A DNA stretch of 64,000 nucleotides from Alphaproteobacteria bacterium (GCA_016869215.1 VGEP01000002.1:124001-188000); one strand, 5' to 3'. Shown: positions 53,154 to 61,554, counted from the stretch's first letter. Numbers and translations are program-made. The notes: a model not told the origin generated them from the sequence alone.

Positions 53154-53564
53154 TTAGGAGAGGCTGACGAGCTTGGTCACAAGCCAGAAAGTTATTGACG
53201 CCGAAATTGCGCCAAGAATTGTTCCCCACGCAACGTCAACCAACGTCAATTGCAGAGTCCAGTTGCGCAGCGTCGCATGGTTCGTCAAATCATAGGTCGC
53301 ATAAGTAAAGAAGCCAAAGAGCGCCCCGTAGACAGCCGCCGTCGACATGGATCCGCTTTTTAAGGCAGGCTGAATTGCGAATATCAGCAGACCAATAGGA
53401 TAGACGGCATAGAACAAGATCGCCGGCGGGAGGTTCACACCGGAAATGGCAATGTCTCCGAGCGTTGGCCGGTACAAGCGAGACGCCATTGCCCCCAGCC
53501 ACATCATGTCAGCTGCGACAAAGACTGCAAGCGCGACGCCATAACCGACCAAGTTCACCAGCAT
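53154..53564 (-). CDS. DUF2177 membrane protein
   Basis: A 136-residue protein with four hydrophobic helices of the DUF2177 family: VGYGVALAVFVAADMMWLGAM, LYRPTLGDIAI, ILFYAVYPIGLLIFAI and FFTYATYDLTNHATLRNW (a family hallmark), then DVAWGTILGAISA. Function is unknown. It lies between folE and the reductase gene, 35 bases after folE; homologues occur near photolyase and SigE-controlled genes. The ATG at 53564 removes a non-membrane antisense stretch. Confidence 0.85.
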   Translation of the reverse strand: MLVNLVGYGVALAVFVAADMMWLGAMASRLYRPTLGDIAISGVNLPPAILFYAVYPIGLLIFAIQPALKSGSMSTAAVYGALFGFFTYATYDLTNHATLRNWTLQLTLVDVAWGTILGAISASITFWLVTKLVSLS

Positions 53565-53599
53565 AACGGCCTCGTACTGTCTGCCTTCAGCCCGACCAA

Positions 53600-54232
53600 T
53601 TACTCGACACCATTGGAATGCACCATCGACATAAACTCCTGTCGGGTCATTGCATTGTCGCGGAAGCATCCCAGCATTCGGCTGGTCACCATATCCGTGC
53701 CGTGCATGTGAACACCGCGGCTGGACATGCAATGATGAGCGGCCTTAATCACAACCGCGACGCCTTGCGGCTTCAGAACTTTTTCGATCGTGTTTGCTAC
53801 CTGCGCTGTCAGGCGTTCCTGGATTTGCAGCCTTTTCGCGTAAGCCTCTACAACGCGCGCCAGTTTGGATATGCCCACGACGCGTCGATTCGGTACGTAA
53901 GCGACCCAGGCACGGCCAATAATCGGCGCAACGTGATGTTCGCAATGGCTTTCAAACGGAATGCCCCGCAGGACGACCATTTCGTCATAGCCGTCGGTTT
54001 CTTCAAAGGTCTTCTGCAGGATTTGTTCGGGATCCTGTCGATATCCAGCGAAATATTCCTGGAAAGCCCGTGCCAGGCGGCTAGGGGTTTCGCGTAGCCC
54101 ATCCCGGTCAGGGTCTTCCCCGATCCAGCGAAAGACATCCCTAAAGGCCTGCTCGACCTTCGACTGAGATGTAGCATCCTCATTTGAGCTGGAAATGGCG
54201 GAAGACCGGTTCAGGCAAACAATTTCGTTCAT
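53600..54232 (-). CDS. folE: GTP cyclohydrolase I (FolE)
   Basis: FolE converts GTP to dihydroneopterin triphosphate, the entry to folate and other pterins. The 210-residue protein has zinc ligands in FESHCEHHVAPI and in AHHCMSSRGVHMHG, and the GRETPSR-like DGLRETPSRLARAF. It is complete and type IA. The start at 54232 lies about 58 bases after the predicted start of a SigE-type transcript. Being divergent from a photolyase gene and in a stress unit, it may supply the folate or pterin antenna of photolyase; a general folate role is also possible. Confidence 0.94.
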   Translation of the reverse strand: MNEIVCLNRSSAISSSNEDATSQSKVEQAFRDVFRWIGEDPDRDGLRETPSRLARAFQEYFAGYRQDPEQILQKTFEETDGYDEMVVLRGIPFESHCEHHVAPIIGRAWVAYVPNRRVVGISKLARVVEAYAKRLQIQERLTAQVANTIEKVLKPQGVAVVIKAAHHCMSSRGVHMHGTDMVTSRMLGCFRDNAMTRQEFMSMVHSNGVE

Positions 54233-54296
54233 CGGAAGGCTCCAAATGGGACGCCAGAGATCGGCGACCGATACCTGCTTAGTCGGACTTAGTCCG

Positions 54297-54324
54297 AGAA
54301 CGATGCCCGGGTTCCGATGGATCA
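54297..54324 (-). promoter_or_regulatory. SigE (ECF) promoter for folE operon
   Basis: Minus strand: TGATCC, 16 bases, CGTTCT. Transcription should start near 54290 and run into folE-DUF2177-reductase and probably the SDR-like gene. It faces away from the photolyase gene. Confidence 0.83.
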
Positions 54325-54459
54325 CCCGGACCAGTCATTCTGGCTGCAATATTTTTCGCTCGAAAATCAGGCAAGAAGTCTGGATATCCGACGCGGTGCC
54401 GGCCAACTCTCCGGCTGAGCCGGCTCATAGCGCGGGCGGGTTGTGAGCGAGCGATCGAC

Positions 54460-55896
54460 ATGACAACAATTATTTGGTTTCGCCAGGATCTACGTACTCG
54501 GGATAACCCAGCGCTTGCGGCCGCGGCAGCACGCGGCACCGTAATTCCGATTTTCATTCTCGACGAATTTAGCTCCGATCCACGCTGGCGTTTGGGCGGA
54601 GCCAGCCGCTGGTGGCTGCACCACAGTCTTGCAGCGCTTAGCGGCGATCTTGGTCAAATAGCCCTGTTCCGCGGAGATCCTAGAAATCTTCTGCCTACGA
54701 TCGTGAAGAGAGTGGGGGCGTCAGCGGTTTACTGGAATCGTTGCTACGAGCCCTTCGCGGTTGCCCGCGATACGGAATTGAAGGTGTCGCTGCAAAAGCT
54801 CGGCGTTGAGGTCCATAGCTTCAATGGCAATCTGCTGCATGAGCCATGGGAACTGGCAACCGGCAGCGGCGGCCCCTTCAAGGTCTATACGCCGTACTGG
54901 CGGGCGAGCCTCAGCAAGCCCGTTGTGGTGCCGCTGCCGTCACCAAATCTAAAAGTCGACACGTGCGCCAATTTTGGCGAACGCCTGGAAGATTGGAGCC
55001 TCCTGCCGGTTAAACCCAACTGGGCCGCTCGCTGGGGAGCTCTCTGGCAGCCAGGAGAAGCCGGCGCACTCTCTCAATTCGATGAATTTTCGAAAAACGG
55101 ACTCACCAAGTATCGGGAAATTCGCGACCGACCCGACCTGCAGGGGACCTCAAGACTGTCGCCGCATTTGCATTGGGGTGAAATCTCGCCGCGCCAAATC
55201 TGGGCACGCCTCAATCTGGAGGCGGAAGACCCGCTGAAGCGATATGGCGCAGACAAATTCCTGAGCGAAATCGGCTGGCGCGAATTTGCCCATCACCTCC
55301 TCTATCACTTTCCAACACTTCCAGAACAAAACTGGCGCCAAAACTTCGACGCTTATCCGTGGCGAGAAAGTGCCAGTGATCTGAAGGCTTGGCAGCGAGG
55401 TATGACCGGATACCCACTCGTCGACGCCGGTATGCGGGAGCTCTGGCAGACGGGCTGGATGCACAATCGGGTACGGATGATAACAGCGAGCTTCCTTGTC
55501 AAGCATCTGAGGATCGACTGGCGGCACGGCGAAGCATGGTTCTGGGATACTTTGCTCGATGCCAACCTCGCGAACAATGCTGCCGGCTGGCAGTGGGTGG
55601 CGGGAAGTGGCGCGGATGCTTCACCCTATTTCAGAATCTTCAATCCGATCGCCCAAGGCAAGAAGTTCGATCCGAACGGCGACTATGTACGCCGCTGGTG
55701 CCCGGAGCTGGCAAGACTTCCGAATGAAGTCATTCACGAGCCATTCAAGGCCGAACCTGAAGTGCTAGCCCAAGCAGGAATCACACTCGGATCAACTTAT
55801 CCGTCGCCGATCGTCGATCATGACCAGGCTCGCCGCGCTGCACTCGATGGTTACGCCAAGGTCCGTACCTACAAAAACCATGTTCGGGACGCTTGA
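54460..55896 (+). CDS. phrB: Deoxyribodipyrimidine photolyase (CPD photolyase, class I)
   Basis: A 478-residue photolyase that repairs cyclobutane dimers with blue light. The N-terminal antenna domain starts TIIWFRQDLRTRDNPAL; the FAD domain contains LSPHLHWGEISPRQIW, the TGYPLVDAGMRELWQTGWMHNRVRM region (read as GYPLVDAGMREL and GWMHNRVRM) and DANLANNAAGWQWVAGSG. The asparagine that stabilises the flavin in CPD enzymes fits NNAAGWQW. It is divergent from folE; I find no TGATCC-N16-CGTT in front of it, so it may be under another promoter or the divergent one may be bidirectional. Confidence 0.94.
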   Translation: MTTIIWFRQDLRTRDNPALAAAAARGTVIPIFILDEFSSDPRWRLGGASRWWLHHSLAALSGDLGQIALFRGDPRNLLPTIVKRVGASAVYWNRCYEPFAVARDTELKVSLQKLGVEVHSFNGNLLHEPWELATGSGGPFKVYTPYWRASLSKPVVVPLPSPNLKVDTCANFGERLEDWSLLPVKPNWAARWGALWQPGEAGALSQFDEFSKNGLTKYREIRDRPDLQGTSRLSPHLHWGEISPRQIWARLNLEAEDPLKRYGADKFLSEIGWREFAHHLLYHFPTLPEQNWRQNFDAYPWRESASDLKAWQRGMTGYPLVDAGMRELWQTGWMHNRVRMITASFLVKHLRIDWRHGEAWFWDTLLDANLANNAAGWQWVAGSGADASPYFRIFNPIAQGKKFDPNGDYVRRWCPELARLPNEVIHEPFKAEPEVLAQAGITLGSTYPSPIVDHDQARRAALDGYAKVRTYKNHVRDA

Positions 55897-55946
55897 GTCT
55901 TGGTAAAGTTCATGAACACGCGTCGCCGCCGTTCGCCCCACCTTCA

Positions 55947-56495
55947 TTATTCCTGAGACCGGATCGGCAACGGCAAGATGCCTCGCTGATCCTCTGGAGG
56001 ATTGAGCGCGGCGGTCGGCAAGGCACGGCCACGCGAATCGTGCCAGGAGTTCAAGGCCCAACGAACTGACGGAAACGCTATGTCATTCCAGGGAATATCA
56101 TTCCAGCTAAACTTCTTGACCTCCAAACTTTCTGGGCCCGCCCCGTAACCAGGCTCTGCCCAGCGCGCTCGAAAGATAACCTGTACCTGGCCGAGGCGTG
56201 CGATCGAGTAGACTGCCAGCACACCGTCAATGCTGATCCGCGCCCGCGCCTCTTCCCAGGCTTCACGCTGCGCGCCCTCGCTCGCGGTCTCACCCATTTC
56301 CATGTAGCCAGCAGGAATCGTCCAGAATCCTGCGCGCGGCTCTATGGCGCGGCGGCAAAGAAGCACCCAATCGCCTTCCGCGATGATACTACCGACGACC
56401 ACCTTGGGATTCTCGTAGGCGACGAAATTGCAATCGGAGCAGACAAGCCGCTCCCGGTCATCGCCTTCGGGAATGCGTCGGACTAATCGGGACAT
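55947..56495 (-). CDS. NUDIX hydrolase
   Basis: A 182-residue NUDIX protein with the box GYMEMGETASEGAQREAWEEARARI, complete for G-x5-E-x7-REUxEE (given here in parts as GYMEMGETAS and REAWEEA). A partial zinc knuckle CSDC at the N-terminus resembles NADH pyrophosphatases such as NudC-like proteins. It should hydrolyse oxidised or signalling nucleotides. It starts 61 bases after the DCC protein gene on the same strand. ATG at 56495 (MSRLVRRIPEG) is preferred to one at 56552. Confidence 0.86.
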   Translation of the reverse strand: MSRLVRRIPEGDDRERLVCSDCNFVAYENPKVVVGSIIAEGDWVLLCRRAIEPRAGFWTIPAGYMEMGETASEGAQREAWEEARARISIDGVLAVYSIARLGQVQVIFRARWAEPGYGAGPESLEVKKFSWNDIPWNDIAFPSVRWALNSWHDSRGRALPTAALNPPEDQRGILPLPIRSQE

Positions 56496-56556
56496 CTCTC
56501 TGAATACCCAGGATCTGGCCAAAGCACAATTTTTCTCACCTTTACCGCACAAGTGT

Positions 56557-56958
56557 CTATTCGAAAGACATTGGCTTTCTTTGGGCTTGGAGCTTCCTAA
56601 AGGCCCACGCCAATGCTGGTCGCACCGGCAGGAACAACCGATACCCGTGTTCGAGTAACGTCATGATGCCAGGAAGTTCAGCGATACGAGCCGCCCATCG
56701 CCATCGTGGCAAATGTCGCCATATGCTCACGAACGCAGCGGCACCGGAAATGAGCTGCCCGTCGCTGCGTCTCACATGGAATCGGGACATAGCAGTGTGT
56801 CTCTCCAGATCCGGCTGAAGCAACTGGTCGGCCTGCGACACATCAAGAAAGTGGAGCTTTTCAGCACCGATTTGCTTCCTGTAATGATCTATCTCCGCCC
56901 GGCAGAGCGGACAGGAGCCATCAAAATACACGGTCAGGCCAGAAGTTTTAGACGACAC
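56557..56958 (-). CDS. DCC (DUF393) thiol-disulfide oxidoreductase-like protein
   Basis: A 133-residue DUF393 protein; the family is named for the motif D-x-x-C-P-x-C, here FDGSCPLCRAEI near the start, followed by LHFLDVSQAD and SRFHVRRSDGQLISGAAAFV and a C-terminal hydrophobic part. It is predicted to be a thioredoxin-like redox protein. The start is a GTG at 56958 with AGAGGG upstream. A second DCC gene of the island is at 60872; the two proteins are about half identical by eye and may have arisen by duplication. Confidence 0.87.
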   Translation of the reverse strand: MSSKTSGLTVYFDGSCPLCRAEIDHYRKQIGAEKLHFLDVSQADQLLQPDLERHTAMSRFHVRRSDGQLISGAAAFVSIWRHLPRWRWAARIAELPGIMTLLEHGYRLFLPVRPALAWAFRKLQAQRKPMSFE

Positions 56959-57205
56959 GACCGGCCCTCTGTTTCTGCTGGATGGTTGCGGCTGGAGCTG
57001 CCTCGTCCCAAGCGCCAACCTCCGTTCGTCGCAAGCCCAGCAGCAAACTCTCAAAGGAACGTTGCGCGCGGCGTCCCTCTACAAGGGCATCACGCCAACG
57101 GTGAGGCGAGGAGAAAAATGACTGTTCGTAAACTCCGGTACGGGCCTGGCATCGCGCTGCGAGCATCACCAAGCGATTAACCGCAGAATCCACGGTCAAA
57201 ACCAC
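56948..57205 (-). CDS. Possible small protein between CBS and DCC genes
   Basis: An 85-codon frame starting at a GTG inside the end of the CBS gene and overlapping the DCC start by 11 bases. The central part (SPHRWRDALVEGRRAQRSFESLLLGLRR) looks protein-like and would fill an otherwise empty 237-base gap with translational coupling. No family is recognised, so it may be fortuitous. Confidence 0.35.
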   Translation of the reverse strand: MVLTVDSAVNRLVMLAARCQARTGVYEQSFFSSPHRWRDALVEGRRAQRSFESLLLGLRRTEVGAWDEAAPAATIQQKQRAGRVV

Positions 57206-57711
57206 TTGACGATGGCCAACACCAAAACCGCGTATGCCAACATCCCTGTAACCAAGATGGGCATCTGAGACGCGCCTCCTTTAAGCGTATCACGCGTCTT
57301 TTCTTTGAGCAGACTCAGCAGGTCTGGCCACGTGAAGGATACAAAATCACCCTGCGACATGATGTTCACCAGGCGGCCTTGTTCATCCACTACTGGCAAA
57401 TGTCGGAACCGTTCATTCGACATTTGACGTAGCCAGTCTATGACCTCGTCATCCGCACGACCTGTCCTGACTTCGCTTGTCATGATGGCTGAAAGCGGAG
57501 TTGTTTTGGGGTCTAGGGCTTTGTTCAGAAGTCGACGCATGAGGTCGCGCTCGGTCACGATACCTTTGACCTTCATCTCATCATCTACGATAACCACCGA
57601 TCCGATATTCTTCTCCGACATCGTCTTCACGGCCGTAGGAACGACATCGTCGCTTCGAAGCGAGAATGGAACCGGCTTACTTCTGTATTCTGGCCTGTCT
57701 TTGATTTTCAT
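57196..57711 (-). CDS. CBS-domain pair protein with C-terminal membrane anchor
   Basis: A 171-residue protein with two CBS domains (about 20-75 and 80-135; GSVVIVDDEMKVKGIVTERDLMRR, then FRHLPVVDEQGRLVNIMSQGDFV, read in parts) and a C-terminal helix LVTGMLAYAVLVLAIVKWF. CBS pairs bind adenine nucleotides and may sense energy or redox state. It has its own SigE-type promoter 70 bases upstream. The genes downstream (DCC, NUDIX) may belong to the same transcript. Confidence 0.88.
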   Translation of the reverse strand: MKIKDRPEYRSKPVPFSLRSDDVVPTAVKTMSEKNIGSVVIVDDEMKVKGIVTERDLMRRLLNKALDPKTTPLSAIMTSEVRTGRADDEVIDWLRQMSNERFRHLPVVDEQGRLVNIMSQGDFVSFTWPDLLSLLKEKTRDTLKGGASQMPILVTGMLAYAVLVLAIVKWF

Positions 57712-57780
57712 TGGATACCTCGCTTTCTATGCCTTCTTCGGACTCACACGTTCGTGAACATCAAGTCGTTGGATATCTAA

Positions 57781-57808
57781 ATAACGAAACCAGCGCTCGT
57801 TTGGATCA
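57781..57808 (-). promoter_or_regulatory. SigE (ECF) promoter for CBS gene
   Basis: Minus strand: TGATCC, 16 bases, CGTTAT. It lies in the gap between the 3' end of the iron-sulfur photolyase gene and the CBS gene, with expected start near 57773 and a leader of about 60 bases. Confidence 0.83.
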
Positions 57809-57889
57809 TTGGCGCAGCACCAACAGCGACCACTGCGATCAGCATCAGCATGATTTCGCGGCCGAAGTGATGGCGTGTCCTGAGATGTC

Positions 57890-59458
57890 TTATGATTTCG
57901 GACCGGCCTGGGGAATGCTGGCTCGACCCGGTGTCCGGCTGATCAGACCGGTAAAGCGCCGCGCATCAAGCAAGATTTGCCGCGTACGAGCGGCCGGCAT
58001 GGCTTTCAGCTGTCGATATGCCATTGTCAGTCGCGGATTATTTTGCAGGCGCTCCTGGTTTCGCTTCAGAAAGGCCCAATAAAGATAATTGAAGGGACAC
58101 GCATCTGCGCCGGACTTCTGCCGCACGTCGAAACGGCACTTTTTGCAGAAGTCCGACATGCGATCGATGTAAGCGCCGGAGGCAGCATACGGTTTCGAAG
58201 CGAGCAGACCGCCGTCCGCAAATTGCGACATTCCAAAGGTATTAGGGAGTTCGACCCATTCGAAAGCATCGGTATAAACCGCCAGATACCATTCAGAAAT
58301 CGCGCTCGGTTTGACGCCGAGCAAGAGCGCAAAGTTGCCCGTTACCATGAGGCGCTGTATGTGGTGCGAATACGCATAACGGCGCGTGTCACCGATGGCC
58401 TGCTTCAGGCAGTTCATGTCCGTGTCGCCGCTCCAGTAGAACGAAGGCAGCGGTCGCCGCGCACCAAGTGCGTTCATGGTCGCGTAGCCCGGCATGTTGT
58501 GCCAGTAGACGCCTCGGACATACTCCCGCCATCCCAAGATCTGGCGAATGAACCCTTCGACGCAGTTCAACGGCGCCCGACCGGTGCGATATTCAGATTC
58601 CGCGCGGTCACAAACCTCCCGCGCCGTCAGAAGTCCGACATTGAGATATGGCGAAAGCGCCGAGTGAAAAACGAACGGGTCGTCTTGTTTCATGGCGTCC
58701 TGGTAGTCCCCGAACTTAGGCAGGCCATTTGCTATGAAATCTTCAAGCGCCTGAAGCGCCTGGCTTCGTGTTACTGCCCAACCGAATGACTCGAGATCGC
58801 CAAAATAATCCGGGAATCCCCGCCGCACTAAAGACAGAACTTCATCGGTGATGGCATCGGGTTTGAAACGCCGACGTTTGGGGATTGAAGCAGCTTCGGG
58901 CAGACTGCGCCGGTTCTGCGTGTCGAAGTTCCAATGGCCGCCTACTGGCGACGCGCCATCCATCAGGATCCGATGCTCGCGCCGCATCTCGCGGTAGAAG
59001 TACTCCATCCGCAACGCCTTCCGGTCGTTTGCCCAGCGCGCGAACCGACCCCGCGAGGCGAAGAACCGATCATCCTCACGGATTTCGACCGGAAGATCGA
59101 GCAGGGTCTCCCATTTCTGCATGGCCTCCAGGACACGCCATTCACCAGGCTCGGTCACGATTACCCGCGTGGCACGGTGGCGCTGAACAGCACGGACCAC
59201 CTCCCCAGTAAACGAACCGGTGTTGTTCCTGTCATCAAGCTCGACGTAGTCAACGGTAATGCCGTCGGCTCTCAGGTCTTTCGCAAAATGCCGCATGGCC
59301 GACAGGACGAAGACTATCTTCTGACGATGATGGCGGACGTACCGCGTTTCCTCCGCAGCCTCGATCATGAGCACGACATCGCTGGCGAGGTTCAATCCTC
59401 TCAACGCCGATACGGATCGCGTTAAATGGTCGCCAAGAACGACTCGAAGCGTGGTCAT
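57890..59458 (-). CDS. Iron-sulfur bacterial cryptochrome/(6-4) photolyase (PhrB/CryB type)
   Basis: A 522-residue FeS-BCP protein. The four [4Fe-4S] ligands are C350 (MNCLKQA), C438 and C441 (FCKKCRF) and C454, the same positions as in Agrobacterium PhrB. Family motifs include VLGDHLT at the start, GWREYVRGVYW and SHHIQRLMVTGNFALL. Known members repair (6-4) photoproducts and use FAD plus dimethylribityllumazine; Rhodobacter CryB also affects regulation. It lies 151 bases after the SDR gene and is the last gene of a unit that begins with the second DCC gene. Confidence 0.93.
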   Translation of the reverse strand: MTTLRVVLGDHLTRSVSALRGLNLASDVVLMIEAAEETRYVRHHRQKIVFVLSAMRHFAKDLRADGITVDYVELDDRNNTGSFTGEVVRAVQRHRATRVIVTEPGEWRVLEAMQKWETLLDLPVEIREDDRFFASRGRFARWANDRKALRMEYFYREMRREHRILMDGASPVGGHWNFDTQNRRSLPEAASIPKRRRFKPDAITDEVLSLVRRGFPDYFGDLESFGWAVTRSQALQALEDFIANGLPKFGDYQDAMKQDDPFVFHSALSPYLNVGLLTAREVCDRAESEYRTGRAPLNCVEGFIRQILGWREYVRGVYWHNMPGYATMNALGARRPLPSFYWSGDTDMNCLKQAIGDTRRYAYSHHIQRLMVTGNFALLLGVKPSAISEWYLAVYTDAFEWVELPNTFGMSQFADGGLLASKPYAASGAYIDRMSDFCKKCRFDVRQKSGADACPFNYLYWAFLKRNQERLQNNPRLTMAYRQLKAMPAARTRQILLDARRFTGLISRTPGRASIPQAGPKS

Positions 59459-59609
59459 GGGAACCTGAACCGTTGAGGGGGCATCGACGAAAACTTCAGC
59501 CCTAATGGTGACCTCAGCTTAGGTTATCCGGCTTGCAACTGCCGTCCGAAGCGGGTCCGGGCTCTTGCTGAGTGCGGCCACCTTGAGCAGGGCCTGGAGC
59601 TGGCAGAAG

Positions 59610-60308
59610 CTACCATGGCACCGTCTCGCCGCGATGATCAAAGAATCCGCCGGAATCCTGAGGGTTCAACCGCTCCACAACGTCAAGCAGGCGCGTCGCT
59701 GCCTGATCGGGTGTCTGGACCTCAAGGTCCTGCCTGGCAAAGCGGGAGGACAACCGTGTTTCCACAGTGCCGGGATGCAAAGCGACGCATATTGCCTGCG
59801 GATGGGTCCGTGCCAGCTCGATTGCAGCGGTGCGGACCAATTGATTGAGTGCGGCTTTTGAGGCGCGATAGCTGTACCAGCCGCCAAGGCGATTGTCGCC
59901 GATGCTGCCAACCCGCGCCGACAGCGTTGCAAACACGGTGCGCTTGCGACGCGGCAAGAGTGGGAGCACATGCTTCATGATCAATGCTGGGCCAATGGCG
60001 TTCAACGCGAAAGCTCGGCCCAGCGCTGCCACGTTGATCGCCTTCCAGCTTCTCTCGGGTGCTTGGTTTTCGTCATGTAAGAAGCCGGTCGCGTCGATGA
60101 CCAGATGAACCTCACCCGCTGCCGATGCATAAGTCGCGGCAGTGTTGATTGTGTCCTCGTCAAGCAAATCCATCGGGGGCTGGCTGGTCCGGCATAATTC
60201 GATGACCTGCTCAAAGCGTGATCTTGTGCGCAATTGCCGGACGAGCGCACTTCCGATGCCGCCGCTGGAGCCAAATATCACGGCAAGTGCGGGCGTCGAC
60301 GACGCCAT
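59610..60308 (-). CDS. Short-chain dehydrogenase/reductase (CsgA-like)
   Basis: A 232-residue SDR: nucleotide motif VIFGSSGGIGSALVRQL near residue 10, catalytic LGGWYSYRASKAALNQL with the Y-x-x-x-K pair, and a normal C-terminus. The alternative cluster sequence GSSGGIG is frequent in SDRs next to photolyase and cry genes of alphaproteobacteria. The substrate is unknown. ATG at 60308 was chosen for the standard beta-strand start. It lies 78 bases after dps and probably shares its transcript. Confidence 0.89.
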   Translation of the reverse strand: MASSTPALAVIFGSSGGIGSALVRQLRTRSRFEQVIELCRTSQPPMDLLDEDTINTAATYASAAGEVHLVIDATGFLHDENQAPERSWKAINVAALGRAFALNAIGPALIMKHVLPLLPRRKRTVFATLSARVGSIGDNRLGGWYSYRASKAALNQLVRTAAIELARTHPQAICVALHPGTVETRLSSRFARQDLEVQTPDQAATRLLDVVERLNPQDSGGFFDHRGETVPW

Positions 60309-60386
60309 CACGGTAGTACTGGTTTGCCGAAGCAGCCATGGGCGTGCGAACACGATTCCCAGACCACGATTTTGAAGCCCATATGA

Positions 60387-60875
60387 TCAGGCCTTGCGCT
60401 CTTCGTGCGCCTCAAGAAACCAGAGTGCCTTGTCCAGCGACCGCGAGAAGCCCGTCAGGATATCAGCGGTGTCCGCATCACCTGCTTCTTCAGCTGTAGC
60501 GATTGCATTACGGGTCGAGTTGGCAAGCCTTCCGTAACGCTCGCTTAGTGCAGTGAGGTGATCGTCGACGCGAACCAGGTCATCGGGATAGGGGCTCAGT
60601 TCGGAGTTGTTTGCCACGACCTGGCTGCTGCCCAGCGCGATCCCTCCAAGCTGGACGATACGCTCGGCCATGGTGTCGACATGGCCATCGATATCCGCAC
60701 GAAGACCGTCTAGCATCGCGTGAACCGCGATGAATGTCGCACCACGCAGGTTCCAGTGCGCCTGTTTGGTCATCAAAGCCAGATCGATCGCGTCTGCGAC
60801 CCGGGCATTGAGAACCGCACAGATTGTTGTCTTGGTATTGGATGGAAGATTGTTTCGTGTCGGGTGGAAGTTCAT
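60387..60875 (-). CDS. dps: Dps-family ferritin-like DNA-protection protein
   Basis: A 162-residue Dps. The intersubunit ferroxidase residues lie in TKQAHWNLRGATF and MLDGLRADIDGHVDTMAERI, all present. Dps stores iron using peroxide and shields DNA, so it suits a photo-oxidative stress unit. The N-terminus is short (MNFHPTRNNLPSNTK) with few lysines, so DNA binding may be weak. Its ATG overlaps the DCC stop by four bases; expression should follow the SigE promoter at 61554-61527. Confidence 0.93.
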   Translation of the reverse strand: MNFHPTRNNLPSNTKTTICAVLNARVADAIDLALMTKQAHWNLRGATFIAVHAMLDGLRADIDGHVDTMAERIVQLGGIALGSSQVVANNSELSPYPDDLVRVDDHLTALSERYGRLANSTRNAIATAEEAGDADTADILTGFSRSLDKALWFLEAHEERKA

Positions 60876-61309
60876 TTTCTCTCTCCTTGCTCAAGTCGCA
60901 TAGTGTGCCGGCCTTCTACGGCAGCAGTGGAATGCCGTTGGCGCACTAAAGTTGGCTGGCAAAAGGCTTTGAGGAGCCGCGAAATCGCTGGCCGAACCGG
61001 CAAGAACAGCCGATAGGCCATCTTAAGAAGGAGCATCGCTCCCGGTGCCTCGGCGGCATATGCAATACAGCGCCAGCGTGGCAGCAGGCTCCAAAGGCTG
61101 ACGAAAGCCGCGGCCCCGGAAAGCAACGCTCCATCGCACAGTCGGACGTGAAAGCGTGACATCAACGCACTACGGTCGAGTTCAGGCTCCAACACGACAT
61201 CAGCCTGCGAAACATCCCTGAACCGAAGACGTTCGTGCATATCCATCCGGCGGTAGTGCCCAATCTCGGCGCTGCAAAGCGGACAGGACCCATCATAGAA
61301 AATGGTCAT
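60872..61309 (-). CDS. DCC (DUF393) thiol-disulfide oxidoreductase-like protein, second copy
   Basis: A 145-residue DCC protein with FYDGSCPLCSAEIGHYR and RFRDVSQADVVLEPELDR, close to the protein at 56557. The ATG at 61309 places the first strand correctly; the frame is open to 61393, which gives a less usual extension. It is coupled with dps through an ATGA overlap. The transcript from the upstream SigE-type promoter would have a leader of about 210 bases with a strong inverted repeat. A redox partner role for the photolyases or Dps is possible but not shown. Confidence 0.87.
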   Translation of the reverse strand: MTIFYDGSCPLCSAEIGHYRRMDMHERLRFRDVSQADVVLEPELDRSALMSRFHVRLCDGALLSGAAAFVSLWSLLPRWRCIAYAAEAPGAMLLLKMAYRLFLPVRPAISRLLKAFCQPTLVRQRHSTAAVEGRHTMRLEQGERK

Positions 61310-61439
61310 AAGACCATCGCCGGTGCATGGGCGATGTTGATGAGCTCGAGCCTGTCCGACAATTTTTGCGTTCGCCATCATCGTAACGTCCACGTTAACG
61401 ACCTGGTTGCACAGTTGTTCTTACGACCCGACCTAAATT

Positions 61440-61480
61440 AGCCGGCCGATGGATGTCGGGGATCATCTCATCGGCCGGCT
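61440..61480 (-). promoter_or_regulatory. 11-base inverted repeat in the leader of the DCC-dps unit
   Basis: AGCCGGCCGAT and ATCGGCCGGCT are exact complements with a 19-base spacer. They lie between the predicted transcription start (about 61520) and the DCC start (61309), so the RNA can fold into a stable hairpin. It may be a leader control element or an operator. Confidence 0.55.
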
Positions 61481-61526
61481 GACAGCATCGCGATCGGGGG
61501 GCGGTCGCGTGCCTACTACTGAAGCG

Positions 61527-61554
61527 GAAACGCAGCTCCGATTAATTTGGATCA
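61527..61554 (-). promoter_or_regulatory. SigE (ECF) promoter for DCC-dps-SDR-photolyase unit
   Basis: Minus strand: TGATCC, 16 bases, CGTTTC. It is identical in both elements to the promoter of the FAD oxidoreductase operon. Expected start near 61520; genes from 61309 down to 57890 follow in one direction. Confidence 0.82.

Noticed and set aside
61460-61465. TGATCC on the minus strand within the DCC leader
   Set aside because: The base triplet at the -10 position is GGC, not CGT; it lies in the spacer of the inverted repeat.
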